DNA from: CAYYYP01 sp964475985
GTDB taxonomy: Bacteria; Bdellovibrionota; UBA1018; CAYHWW01
Direction of reading: 5' to 3'
Assembly: GCA_964475985.1 (NCBI GenBank)
Contig: CAYYYP010000008.1
Location: 1-64,000, forward strand
DNA: 64,000 nucleotides
A program made the position numbers and the translations under genes. How positions within the stretch are numbered: position 1 is the stretch's first letter; each line of letters opens with the position of its first letter. Below the pieces are notes generated by a model, which saw nothing but the letters and a program-made list of their open reading frames with translations, searched no databases and was not told the DNA's origin. Below are positions 43,560 to 52,694 of the stretch, piece by piece.

Positions 43560-45132
43560 CGCCAATCGTGCGGACTTAGATGAAACTTTTGATCTCCTAG
43601 AAAAGAAAACGCAGGCGGCGTTTCTTGCGGGCGGCGTCGAACGATTAGAAAAACAACGCAAAGACGGTAAAATGACCGCTCGTGAGCGCGTTGAGGTGCT
43701 CCTGGATGGCGGTAGCTTTATTGAGCTTGACCGTTTTGTGCAGCACCGCTGCGCAGATTTTGACATGGGTCAGAAGAAAATTCTTGGCGACGGCGTAATC
43801 ACCGGCCACGGGACTATTTTTGGGAAACCGGTTTATGTTTTTTCTCAGGATTTTACGGTTTTTGGCGGCTCTTTAAGCTCTGCCAACGCGAATAAGATTT
43901 GTAAGGTCATGGACCTCGCCGCAAAGAGTGGGTGTCCGGTCATTGGATTGAATGACAGCGGCGGTGCCCGCATTCAAGAAGGAGTGGATTCACTTGCGGG
44001 TTATGCTGAAATTTTTTGGCGTAATACCCAGGTGAGCGGAGTCATTCCCCAAATTTCAGTCATCCTTGGTGCCTGCGCGGGGGGGGCTGTGTACAGTCCC
44101 GCCATTACTGATTTTATTTTCATGACCGAAGGCACGAGTTACATGTTTGTAACGGGGCCGGATGTCATTAAAACCGTCACTCACGAAGAGGTCACAAAGG
44201 AAGATTTAGGTGGTGCCCACACCCATGCTTCAAAGTCGGGCGTCTGTCATTTCACCTATCCAAGCGAAACTTCGTGTTTGAATGCCGTTAGGGAACTTGT
44301 ACGATTCCTTCCGGCAAACAATCTTGATGGATCACCAGTTCTGAAAGGCGAGGATGGGGCATCCGACTCGGCGGATAGATCATGCGATGAAATTCTAAAA
44401 ATCATGCCCGATCATTCCAAAAAGCCCTATGACATCCGTGCGGTGATTTCTGACGTTGTGGACCACGGACAGTTTATGGAAGTCCATCGGGATTTTGCCG
44501 AAAACATCGTTGTGGGATTTTCCCGCGTCATGGGAAAAACCGTCGGCATTGTGGGCAACCAACCGAACGTTCTCGCCGGTTGTTTAGACATCAATGCATC
44601 GACGAAAGCTGCGCGCTTTGTGCGGTTCTGCGATTCCTTCAACATTCCGCTTGTCACCTTTGTGGATGTTCCCGGATTCCTTCCCGGAACTGCCCAAGAG
44701 CTCGGTGGAATTATTCGGCACGGCGCGAAACTTCTCTACGCTTATGCTGAAGCTTCAGTACCTAAAATCACCTTCATTGTGCGCAAGGCCTACGGTGGAG
44801 CCTACGATGTGATGGCAAGCAAACATGTACGGGCAGACTTTAACTTTGCTTATCCCTTCGCAGAAATTGCGGTGATGGGTCCGGAAGGCGCCATTAACAT
44901 TTTGTATAAACGTGAGATTGCAGAAGCGAAAGACCCTGAGGCGGCGCGCCAGGCATTAACCAAGGAATACCGGGAATTATTCGCAAGTCCATATAAGGCG
45001 GCTGAGTTAGGATTCATCGACGCAGTTATTGAACCACAGGAGACGAGACGTCATTTAGTGCGTGCGCTGCAGATGCTGGAAGGCAAACGGGAAAAAGGAC
45101 TTCCGAAGAAACACGGGAATATTCCTTTATGA
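43540..45132 (+). CDS. pccB: Acyl-CoA (propionyl-CoA) carboxylase beta subunit
   Basis: 530 residues from the ATG at 43540, which overlaps the activator gene by 20 bases; a longer frame from 43420 overlaps it by 140 and is unlikely. Carboxyltransferase motifs GGSLSSANANKI, NDSGGARIQEGVDSL and LGACAGGAVYSPA are present. With the biotin carboxylase and biotin carrier downstream it forms a complete acyl-CoA carboxylase; the methylmalonyl-CoA mutase gene next in line points to propionyl-CoA as the substrate. SD is not obvious. Confidence 0.92.
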   Translation: MKGSTSSANRADLDETFDLLEKKTQAAFLAGGVERLEKQRKDGKMTARERVEVLLDGGSFIELDRFVQHRCADFDMGQKKILGDGVITGHGTIFGKPVYVFSQDFTVFGGSLSSANANKICKVMDLAAKSGCPVIGLNDSGGARIQEGVDSLAGYAEIFWRNTQVSGVIPQISVILGACAGGAVYSPAITDFIFMTEGTSYMFVTGPDVIKTVTHEEVTKEDLGGAHTHASKSGVCHFTYPSETSCLNAVRELVRFLPANNLDGSPVLKGEDGASDSADRSCDEILKIMPDHSKKPYDIRAVISDVVDHGQFMEVHRDFAENIVVGFSRVMGKTVGIVGNQPNVLAGCLDINASTKAARFVRFCDSFNIPLVTFVDVPGFLPGTAQELGGIIRHGAKLLYAYAEASVPKITFIVRKAYGGAYDVMASKHVRADFNFAYPFAEIAVMGPEGAINILYKREIAEAKDPEAARQALTKEYRELFASPYKAAELGFIDAVIEPQETRRHLVRALQMLEGKREKGLPKKHGNIPL

Positions 45133-46640
45133 AAAAAGAAAAGCTGCTCATCGCTAACCGCGGTGAAATCGCCATCCGAATTGCGAGGACCGCAAAACGA
45201 ATGGGATTTATCGTCGTAGGGCTTTATTCAAAAATCGATGATGAAAGTCTTCATTTGCGATTTTGCGATGAAGTTTATGATTTAGGTGACGGGCCCCTTG
45301 CCGAGACCTATTTGAATATTCCAAAAATAGTAGAAATCATTAAGGTGTCGGGTTGTGCATTCGTCCATCCGGGCTATGGGTTCCTTTCGGAACGCGCAGC
45401 TTTTGCTCAGGCCTGCGCCGACGCTGGAGCAGTGTTTGTGGGCCCAAGTCCCGCAAGCATTGAAGCCATGGGGGATAAAATTCGATCAAAGCAGCTCATG
45501 AAATGCATGGGCGTTCCTTTAGTTCCCGGAAGTGAAGGCGCGGTTACTACTTTAAGCGAGGCAAAAAAAATTGCAGCCCAAACTGGATTTCCGGTTTTAC
45601 TAAAAGCCTCTGCCGGCGGCGGTGGAAAAGGCATGCGAATCGTTCAAAATGAAAAAGATTTAGAATCAGCATTGGAGTCGGCTTCGAGGGAAGCTAAGAA
45701 TTATTTTGGCGATGGAACTGTCTTCATCGAAAAATATTTAACCAACCCACACCACGTAGAAGTGCAAGTTCTAGGTGACGGTAAGGGCGGCGGGGGGCAC
45801 GTTTTTGATCGCGAATGCTCCATACAGCGCCGCCACCAAAAATTACTTGAGGAAAGTCCTGCGCCATTACTGGAGCGGTTTCCAGAACAGAAGAAAAAAA
45901 TTCTAGAAATTTCTAATCGCGTTGTGTCCGAGATGAAATATGCAAGCGCTGGGACCTTAGAGTTTGTAGCCGATGATGAAGGGAATTTTTATTTTCTCGA
46001 AATGAACACCCGCTTGCAAGTTGAGCACCCCGTCACGGAGTGGGTTACGGGATTAGACCTGGTTGAAATGCAACTTAAGGTTGCTCAAGGTGCAACGCTC
46101 CCAAAGGGAGCCTTGGCGTTGACGCAGAATGGTTACGCCATCGAGGTTAGGATTTACGCGGAGACTTCGTTAGATCATCTGCCCACCGGAGGAAAGGTCC
46201 ATGATGTGGTTTTCCCACAGGGTGCGTTTGTACGGGTGGATTCGGCAATCTATCCTGGCTACGATGTGCCGACGGATTACGACCCCACACTGCTGAAGCT
46301 TTCGGTTTGGGGAAATACCAGAGACCAAGCGATCGCTCGTTTGAGGGCTAGTCTTGAGGAACTTCGCATTCTTGGAGTTGATTCAAACCAGGCTCTATTC
46401 TGGGCTATTTGCCAAGAACCGGAGTTTAATCGCGGAACTTACGGAACGCCGTATCTTGAAAAGAACAAACCGTTTCTACGTAAAATAATTTTTGAAGAAG
46501 AAGAAAAAATTTATGAGCAGCTTCACACTACATTACTTGTGAACTCGCTAGGCTCGGTGGACGCTGAAGTTTCAAAATCCGTGGGCAAAGGGGGCTGGAC
46601 CGCAGCTTCCTTGCGCCAAGGGGTTGAGGGTGCATTATGA
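45129..46640 (+). CDS. pccA: Acyl-CoA carboxylase, biotin carboxylase subunit
   Basis: 503 residues. Starts overlapping the beta subunit stop by ATGA. N-terminal domain KLLIANRGEIAIRIARTA, ATP-grasp glycine loop KASAGGGGKGMRI, and catalytic EMNTRLQVEHPVTEWVTG. This is the ATP-dependent carboxylation half only; the biotin carrier is a separate polypeptide encoded next, unlike the fused PCC alpha of many bacteria. Confidence 0.95.
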   Translation: MKKEKLLIANRGEIAIRIARTAKRMGFIVVGLYSKIDDESLHLRFCDEVYDLGDGPLAETYLNIPKIVEIIKVSGCAFVHPGYGFLSERAAFAQACADAGAVFVGPSPASIEAMGDKIRSKQLMKCMGVPLVPGSEGAVTTLSEAKKIAAQTGFPVLLKASAGGGGKGMRIVQNEKDLESALESASREAKNYFGDGTVFIEKYLTNPHHVEVQVLGDGKGGGGHVFDRECSIQRRHQKLLEESPAPLLERFPEQKKKILEISNRVVSEMKYASAGTLEFVADDEGNFYFLEMNTRLQVEHPVTEWVTGLDLVEMQLKVAQGATLPKGALALTQNGYAIEVRIYAETSLDHLPTGGKVHDVVFPQGAFVRVDSAIYPGYDVPTDYDPTLLKLSVWGNTRDQAIARLRASLEELRILGVDSNQALFWAICQEPEFNRGTYGTPYLEKNKPFLRKIIFEEEEKIYEQLHTTLLVNSLGSVDAEVSKSVGKGGWTAASLRQGVEGAL

Positions 46641-47128
46641 AGTGGAGTTTAATCAGGCATGACTTAGAAGGTAGCGGGCGAAGTCCAAAAGTTCTGGTGA
46701 AGGATGTAAAACAGGAATCGGTTTCTAAGCTCGCGGTCCTGCGTCGAGGCTCCGTGTGGGAACTCCGAGCCGGAAAAAATCGCTTTAATTTTTTGGTTTC
46801 TTCAGCGTTACGGGACGGCTCACGTCATGTTGCAACTCATCTCGGAAATTTCCGAGTATCGCAATTGCGTGGCGATGATAATCTCAGCAATGAGCTAGCG
46901 CCGGGACAATCTAAAGACGTAAAAAGTGTTATGCCGGGCAAAGTAGTAAGACTTTTGGTGAAGGCCGGGGATACGGTGCAAAAAGACCAAGCCGTTCTCG
47001 TTCTAGAAGCCATGAAGATGGAAAATGAAATTAGGACGCCGCTCGCCGGGGTCGTAACCCAAATCGTAGTTGTCCCGCAGCAAAAAGTTGAAGCGGGTCA
47101 GCCCCTCTTTAAGATTGAGGTTCAATAG
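46637..47128 (+). CDS. Biotin carboxyl carrier protein of the acyl-CoA carboxylase
   Basis: 163 residues with the biotinylation motif EAMKMEN (Lys127) in a C-terminal lipoyl-like domain (about 93-163). The first 85 residues resemble the linker region between carboxylase and carrier domains of fused PCC alpha. ATGA overlap with the preceding gene indicates coupled translation. Confidence 0.9.
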   Translation: MKWSLIRHDLEGSGRSPKVLVKDVKQESVSKLAVLRRGSVWELRAGKNRFNFLVSSALRDGSRHVATHLGNFRVSQLRGDDNLSNELAPGQSKDVKSVMPGKVVRLLVKAGDTVQKDQAVLVLEAMKMENEIRTPLAGVVTQIVVVPQQKVEAGQPLFKIEVQ

Positions 47129-47130
47129 AT

Positions 47131-48708
47131 ATGACAGATGTTTCAAAATTTGAGAACTCCTCTGGCATACCAATTGATCTTATTTATGGCGCAGAGGAAC
47201 TAGGAAATGCAGGCGAATTTCCCTACCTTCGTGGAGTGCAGCCCGATATGTACCGTGGGCGTCATTGGACCATGCGTCAGTATGCAGGCTTTGGAACGGC
47301 AAAGGAATCCAACGAGAGGTATCGCTATCTACTGCAGAAAGGGCAGACGGGACTCAGTGTTGCTTTTGATTTGCCTACTCAGTTGGGCTTGGATCCAGAT
47401 CATGCTCGATCCTTAGGTGAGGTCGGCAAAGTGGGGGTGAGCATCGCTACCCTTGCCGATATGGAGATTCTATTTTCCGGCATCCGTCTTGAAGACGTAA
47501 GTACTTCGATGACGATCAATGCCACAGCGGGAATTTTGCTGGCCTTCTACTTAGGGGTGGCTCGCAAGCAGGGAGCGGATTTTAAAAACCTGCGCGGTAC
47601 CGTGCAAAACGATCTTCTAAAGGAGTTCTCATCTCGCGGTAATTATATTTACCCGCCAAGTGGCTCCATGAAGCTCACAACTGATATTATTGAATTTTGT
47701 AAAAATGAACTTCCGAAGTGGAATCCAATTTCAATTAGCGGATACCACATCCGTGAAGCAGGTTCGACGGCGGTTCAGGAACTGGCGTTCACCTTGGGAA
47801 ACGGAATTGCCTATGTCGAAGCGGCATTGGCGCGTGGTCTTAAAGTAGATGAATTCGCTTCACGGTTAAGTTTCTTTTTTAACGTGCATAATGATTTTTT
47901 TGAAGAGATTGCAAAGTTCAGGGCGGCCCGCAGGCTTTGGGCCACCATCATGAAAGAGCGGTTCTCTGCAAAAAAGCCTCAAAGCATGATGTTGCGTTTT
48001 CATGCGCAGACCGGAGGTAGTACGCTTACCGCCCAGCAGCCGGACAACAATATCATGCGTGTAGCGTATCAGGCCATGGCGGCAGTACTTGGCGGATGTC
48101 AAAGCCTGCACACCAATGGTTTTGATGAAGCCCTAGCCTTACCCACCGAGCATTCCGCAACGCTCGCTTTACGTACGCAGCAAATCATCGCTTTTGAGAC
48201 CGGTGCCACCAGTGCCGTTGATCCCATGGGTGGCTCGGCCTACTTAGAGCACCTCACGAGTGCATTAGAACAACAAGCACAAGTTTATCTTAATGATATT
48301 GAAAAGCGCGGCGGGATGGTGAGCTGCATTGAGGCGGGTTATATCCAGAGCGAAATTTCAGCCTCGGCCTATAGCGCCCAGCGGGCAATTGAAAAAGGTG
48401 ATCAAGTTGTGGTGGGAGTGAATCGCTTCCGTGAGGACTCAGCTACTAGCGCAAAAAAGCCAATTTCTTTGCTTAAGGTTTCCGAGCAGGTCGGAAAAGA
48501 TCGGGCTTTGGAAGTGAAAGCGTTTAGAAATATGCGCAACGAAAGCCAAACTCAAGCCGCGTTAAAAAAGCTTGAGGGCATGGCAAAGGAAGATGCGAAC
48601 ACATTGCCGGGAATATTAGCCTCGGTGGAAACCGGCGCGACCTTAGGGGAAGTTGCCGATGTGTTCAGAAAAACGTTTGGTAAACATAAAGAATTTACAG
48701 GATTTTAG
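47131..48708 (+). CDS. mcmA: Methylmalonyl-CoA mutase, large (catalytic) subunit of split type
   Basis: 525 residues covering the TIM-barrel part: YRYLLQKGQTGLSVAFDLPTQ, SISGYHIREAGSTAVQELAF, MMLRFHAQTGGSTLTAQQP and ETGATSAVDPMGGS. The cobalamin-binding domain (DxHxxG) of full-length mutases (about 730 residues) is absent, so this is the two-gene form and the small subunit must be encoded elsewhere. It converts methylmalonyl-CoA to succinyl-CoA, completing propionyl-CoA oxidation. Starts 2 bases after the carrier gene. MeaB, its chaperone, is at 60543. Confidence 0.93.
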   Translation: MTDVSKFENSSGIPIDLIYGAEELGNAGEFPYLRGVQPDMYRGRHWTMRQYAGFGTAKESNERYRYLLQKGQTGLSVAFDLPTQLGLDPDHARSLGEVGKVGVSIATLADMEILFSGIRLEDVSTSMTINATAGILLAFYLGVARKQGADFKNLRGTVQNDLLKEFSSRGNYIYPPSGSMKLTTDIIEFCKNELPKWNPISISGYHIREAGSTAVQELAFTLGNGIAYVEAALARGLKVDEFASRLSFFFNVHNDFFEEIAKFRAARRLWATIMKERFSAKKPQSMMLRFHAQTGGSTLTAQQPDNNIMRVAYQAMAAVLGGCQSLHTNGFDEALALPTEHSATLALRTQQIIAFETGATSAVDPMGGSAYLEHLTSALEQQAQVYLNDIEKRGGMVSCIEAGYIQSEISASAYSAQRAIEKGDQVVVGVNRFREDSATSAKKPISLLKVSEQVGKDRALEVKAFRNMRNESQTQAALKKLEGMAKEDANTLPGILASVETGATLGEVADVFRKTFGKHKEFTGF

Positions 48709-48710
48709 AT

Positions 48711-49901
48711 ATGTCATTGAGCGTAGGTAAAAGACCAAAAATTTCAGACCTCATGGGAGCCTTAACCAAGCTGTTTCCCCTGGATTTGGCGGAAGACTGG
48801 GATAATGTCGGTTTTCTGCTAGGTGATGCTTCCCAGGACCTTACGGGGGTGGTGGTCAGCGTAAATTTAGGACGTGAATCCCTGGATGCCGCCCTGGAAG
48901 CGGGGGCAAATCTCATTATTTGTCATCACCCTCCGATTTTTAAAGCGACCCTAAAAATGACGGCAAACTCCCATCCCTTTTGTTTTGAGGCCCTTAAAAA
49001 CAATATCTGTGTAGCGGCCTTTCATACCAATTTTGATTTAGGCTCCCAAGCGACCAATGCCCGTATTGCGCAACTCCTGGGGTGTGAAATGAAGCAGCCG
49101 CTGGCCGCCCGACAAAGCTCTAATTCGCCCGAAAGCCAACAAATCGGGAAATTCATTACGGCGGTACCGGCAGACACTTCCGATGAAATTTTAGATAAAA
49201 TGGTCCAAGCCCTCGCCAAAGCCGGCGCTGGCCAGATCGGTGATTACTCAGAATGTTCCTTTTCCTGGCCTGGGCAAGGCACTTTTGTGGGTGGTGAATC
49301 TACAAATCCCAAGGTTGGAGTTGCTGGAAAACGCCAGAAGGTTTCCGAAAAACGCCTTGAGATGGTGTTCCCCTGGAAGCGGTTAGAAAAAATTGTGGAG
49401 GCTGCCCGGAAAGTGCACCCCTACGAAGAGATGGCCTATGACGTTTTAAAGCTTGAGCCCGTGAATAAGCGGGGGGCACCAGCTGGCCTGGGCTATGGAT
49501 TCATTGCCGAACTGAATGGCGTGTCGTCAGCTGAGTTTTTAAAGCGCGTTCAGATGGTGTTTGCGGTTGATTCGGTAGAACTGGTTGGGCCCATCCTACA
49601 GGGCTCGGAAGTCAAAAAAGTGGCTTTTTCGCCAGGTTCCGGGTCTGGCTTCATTGGTCGGGCCGTTGCGCAAGGGGTAGATACCTACGTTACTGGCGAG
49701 GTTGGTTATCATCAGATGCTTGAGGCAAAAGGAGCTAGTCTTTCGCTGATTTTGCTAGGGCATAGCAATTCGGAACGTTTTTTTGTGGAAACAATGGCCC
49801 AGGGATGCGAAGACTATTTTAAGGCGCTTGGTTCTTCTTTTGGTCTGACTGCTTGCGTTAAATCTGTTTTTGAAGTCGTTCATAAAACTCATAAATTTTA
49901 G
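48711..49901 (+). CDS. NIF3-like dinuclear metal protein
   Basis: 396 residues, longer form of the NIF3/YbgI (DUF34) family with a middle insert domain (about residues 145-265). Conserved DWDNVGFLLGD near the N-terminus, metal-binding ICHHPPIFK, and LGHSNSERFF near the C-terminus. Forms hexameric rings in other species. Function uncertain; placed here by 2 bases after the mutase gene, likely as operon passenger. Confidence 0.9.
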   Translation: MSLSVGKRPKISDLMGALTKLFPLDLAEDWDNVGFLLGDASQDLTGVVVSVNLGRESLDAALEAGANLIICHHPPIFKATLKMTANSHPFCFEALKNNICVAAFHTNFDLGSQATNARIAQLLGCEMKQPLAARQSSNSPESQQIGKFITAVPADTSDEILDKMVQALAKAGAGQIGDYSECSFSWPGQGTFVGGESTNPKVGVAGKRQKVSEKRLEMVFPWKRLEKIVEAARKVHPYEEMAYDVLKLEPVNKRGAPAGLGYGFIAELNGVSSAEFLKRVQMVFAVDSVELVGPILQGSEVKKVAFSPGSGSGFIGRAVAQGVDTYVTGEVGYHQMLEAKGASLSLILLGHSNSERFFVETMAQGCEDYFKALGSSFGLTACVKSVFEVVHKTHKF

Positions 49902-49949
49902 CAGTCCAAAAATCCTAAAAAGCTTCCCCCGCTAGAATGAGGAGAAAAT

Positions 49950-50732
49950 ATGGCAGATCAAACTCCATCCCAGAATTCAAAAACTTCAACTTCCCCGCTT
50001 TTCGAAATATTCAAAAAGTTCGAAAGGATTCAGGAATTGGATCTCATGACGGATAAGCTTTCGAAGACAAAATCAGAGCTCCCTAAAAAACTTGCTCAAT
50101 TAGAAACAGATTTAAAAACAGCGACTACGAAGTCCTCAGATTTGCAGCGTAAGCTTGATGAATTGGAAAAAACCCAACGTCAGCAAAAGAATGCTCTGGA
50201 AATGAACGAAGAACGCTCTAAGCGCAGCCAAGAACGTCTAGCGGGCGTAAAGAGCAATGAAGAGTATCAAGCCCTTCAGCGGGAACTTGAGGCCCTTAAG
50301 AAAAACTCCCTCAACATTCATGAACAGGCCCGCCGTTTAGGTGAAGAAATCCAAAAAGTTCGCAGTGATCTTGATCGCACTCAGTCGAATAAAAATACGA
50401 CGGAGCAAAAACTAAAGGAAGAGTCCTCACGCATCGAGGGTGAATCTGGCGGCCTGAGCTCGGAAGTCGAAAAACTTGTGGCTGAACGTGGGAAAGTTGC
50501 TCAAGGGGTAGAAAATAAGTACCTTGCTGCCTACGACCGCATTCGTCCGTCTCGCGCAGGAGTTGGAGTGGCTTTTGCCATCAGTGGCATTTGCAAGGGA
50601 TGTCATATGCAAATCCCAGCTCAACTCTATGTGGACGTTTTACGCTTAAAGGAAATCCATAGCTGTCCTTCTTGCCGAAGGCTTCTACTCCTTAAGGATT
50701 CCGACCCAGCGGTTCAGCAACCTAGTGCCTAG
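49950..50732 (+). CDS. Coiled-coil protein with C-terminal C4 zinc ribbon
   Basis: 260 residues: helical coiled coil (about 20-190), then a zinc ribbon CKGCHMQIP...CPSCRRLL (two CxxC). This layout is the family with the zf-RING_7/DUF164 domain, a common small bacterial gene often next to NIF3, sometimes proposed to act on nucleic acids. SD GAGGAG is at a good distance. Ends 71 bases before the RNase P RNA. Confidence 0.88.
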   Translation: MADQTPSQNSKTSTSPLFEIFKKFERIQELDLMTDKLSKTKSELPKKLAQLETDLKTATTKSSDLQRKLDELEKTQRQQKNALEMNEERSKRSQERLAGVKSNEEYQALQRELEALKKNSLNIHEQARRLGEEIQKVRSDLDRTQSNKNTTEQKLKEESSRIEGESGGLSSEVEKLVAERGKVAQGVENKYLAAYDRIRPSRAGVGVAFAISGICKGCHMQIPAQLYVDVLRLKEIHSCPSCRRLLLLKDSDPAVQQPSA

Positions 50733-50803
50733 TAAGGGCGGCGTCGATTATTGTTGGACAATACGGTCTTGCACCCGTGGTCAGGTGTGATAGTCATCAC
50801 GGG

Positions 50804-51206
50804 ATTCTTTGGGCAAGGTAGGTGATCGCTGTCGACAGCGTTATGCTGACGTACAGAGGAAAGTCCGGGCTTCATAAGGGTTCAATGCTGGTTAACGGCC
50901 AGGCGCGGCAAGTAGGAGTGATCTTGCTTACGTGACGGAAAGTGCAACAGAGAAAAAACCGCCTGCGTTAAAAACAGGTAAGGGTGAAACGGTGGGGTAA
51001 GAGCCCACCGGATTTTTGGCGACAAAAATCGCAAAGGCAAACCCCATTGGAAGCAAGACCAAATAGGAAAGTGCGGATTTTTACGAGTCCGAAGGAGAAC
51101 CCTTCTCTGATGCTTTCGGGTACGGTCGCTGGAGTTTTGAAGTAATTTAAAACCAAGATGAATGATCACCCACGACAGAACCCGGCTTATTCCTTGTCCA
51201 AAGAAT
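50804..51206 (+). ncRNA. rnpB: RNase P RNA (class A)
   Basis: Contains the universal core GAGGAAAGTCCGGGCTTC (from about 50857) and ACAGAACCCGGCTTA near the 3' end (51174-51190), with an intervening AAACGGTGGGGTAAGAGCCCACCGG stem (P8-P9 type) in a structured 400-base span. The ends pair over 15 bases: ATTCTTTGGGCAAGG (50804-50818) with CCTTGTCCAAAGAAT (51192-51206), one G-T, giving stem P1 and the borders used here. GATAGT at 50789-50794 with TGT before it is a candidate -10; a matching -35 is weak. It processes pre-tRNA 5' ends. Confidence 0.95.
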
Positions 51207-51222
51207 CATCTCCTAAAAATCT

Positions 51223-52005
51223 ATGAACCAAATTTATTTAGATGTTCTTGCCTCCTTTACTGGCCTGCTCGCAGGGTTCATAGACTCCATCGCTGGAGGC
51301 GGCGGTCTCATAACCCTTCCAGTACTTACTTTGTTGGTGGGGGCTGGCGCTCCGGCCATTGGTACCAACAAAATTGTTGGCACAGTGGGCGCACTTTTGG
51401 CGCTGTTGGTCTATATGCGCAAAGGGCACCTTCCTAAGGGAAAATCGTTTTTATTTACTTTTTTTGTGGTGGTGGGGTCTAGTCTGGGGAGTCGCATTAC
51501 CCCCTGGATTCCGATTGCTTGGTTTAAAATTTTGCTTCTGTTGACCTGTCCCCTGGTGCTTTACGTAGTATGGAACCGGCAGCTCTGGATTTCGACGGTC
51601 CATACTTACGACCCGAAAGTTGACGGGGCTTTTAAGTTTTCCCCCATGGAAGTAGGGCTGCGCATTCCAGCTGCCGGCTTACTTTGTGGGCTTTACGATG
51701 GAATGTGGGGGCCAGGCGGCGGAACTTTCATGTTTTTAGGCCTGCTTTTTATCGTAAAACTTCCGCTTATCCAGGCCATAGCGGCATCAAAACTCGCAAA
51801 TACCGGATCAGCTGGCATTGCGTTATGGACTTTTTCCCAAGGTGGTTACGTGCACTGGCGCATCGGTTTTGTGATGGCGGCAGGCATGGCATTAGGCGCG
51901 GTTCTTGGTGCCAACTTTGCGCTGAAAAATGCCGAAAGAATCGTGCGTCCAGTTCTAGTTCTAGTAGTGGCCCTGCTTCTGGTGAAAGTCTTCTTATTCG
52001 GCTGA
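51223..52005 (+). CDS. TSUP (TauE/SafE) family membrane transporter
   Basis: 260 residues with about eight hydrophobic segments. The two signature halves GFIDSIAGGGGLITLP near the N-terminus and CGLYDGMWGPGGGTFMF in the middle are typical of this duplicated family, which exports small sulfur or organic anions. Start is 17 bases after the end of RNase P RNA, so transcription may continue from rnpB. Substrate not predictable. Confidence 0.9.
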   Translation: MNQIYLDVLASFTGLLAGFIDSIAGGGGLITLPVLTLLVGAGAPAIGTNKIVGTVGALLALLVYMRKGHLPKGKSFLFTFFVVVGSSLGSRITPWIPIAWFKILLLLTCPLVLYVVWNRQLWISTVHTYDPKVDGAFKFSPMEVGLRIPAAGLLCGLYDGMWGPGGGTFMFLGLLFIVKLPLIQAIAASKLANTGSAGIALWTFSQGGYVHWRIGFVMAAGMALGAVLGANFALKNAERIVRPVLVLVVALLLVKVFLFG

Positions 52006-52063
52006 CATTTTTGTTGGGACGTGGTCTTGTGTTGAGGATTGTTTTTGAAATGAAGGAGCATGC

Positions 52064-52597
52064 ATGAAAATCGAAAATGGCCGAGCCGTAGTAGTAGAGT
52101 ATGAACTTCGTCTGACTTCCGGTGAGGTGGTGGATTCATGCACCCCTAGCGATCCCCTACGATTCATTTTCGGTCGAGGCTCTATGCTTCCTGCATTCGA
52201 AGAACATCTGCTTGGTAAAAAGAAGGGTGAAAGTTTGAAATTCACTTTGGAACCCGACCAAGGCTATGGCCCTCGTGATGAAGATGCAGTTTTGGAAATG
52301 CCAAAAAATCTTTTCCCCAGTCATGCTGAAGCCGGAATGATTTTTGAGGCCGAAACCCCCGAGGGAGAACAGGCTCTACTTCGCATTTTAAATGTTGGCG
52401 AAGAAACGGTTCAAGTGGATGGCAACCATCCCATGGCCGGCGAGCAGTTGCACTTCTCAGTAAAAATTATTGATGTGCGTGAACCTCAGCCTGATGATGT
52501 TTTTGATGACGAGGACGAAATGGACGAAGAGCACGATCATGACCACGACCATGAGCATGGCGAAGGTTGCGGCGGCGGGCACGGCCACCAGCACTAG
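52064..52597 (+). CDS. slyD: FKBP-type peptidyl-prolyl isomerase, SlyD-like
   Basis: 177 residues: FKBP fold with inserted IF domain (SCTPSDPLRFIFGRGSMLPAFEEHL, PDQGYGPRD) and a C-terminal acidic/His-rich tail (about 150-177, HDHDHDHEHGEGCGGGHGHQH-type) that binds nickel in E. coli SlyD. Chaperone and metallochaperone role inferred. SD TGAAGGAG. The motif style of the tail resembles the one on L17. Confidence 0.93.
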   Translation: MKIENGRAVVVEYELRLTSGEVVDSCTPSDPLRFIFGRGSMLPAFEEHLLGKKKGESLKFTLEPDQGYGPRDEDAVLEMPKNLFPSHAEAGMIFEAETPEGEQALLRILNVGEETVQVDGNHPMAGEQLHFSVKIIDVREPQPDDVFDDEDEMDEEHDHDHDHEHGEGCGGGHGHQH

Positions 52598-52694
52598 AAC
52601 GAATCCCGCCTATCAATCTCGAGCCCTGGCATTGACGCTTGGCGAGCGAATCGCTACGCCTGGTTAGATTAGTTTTCTAACGGGGGTTCGGGGG

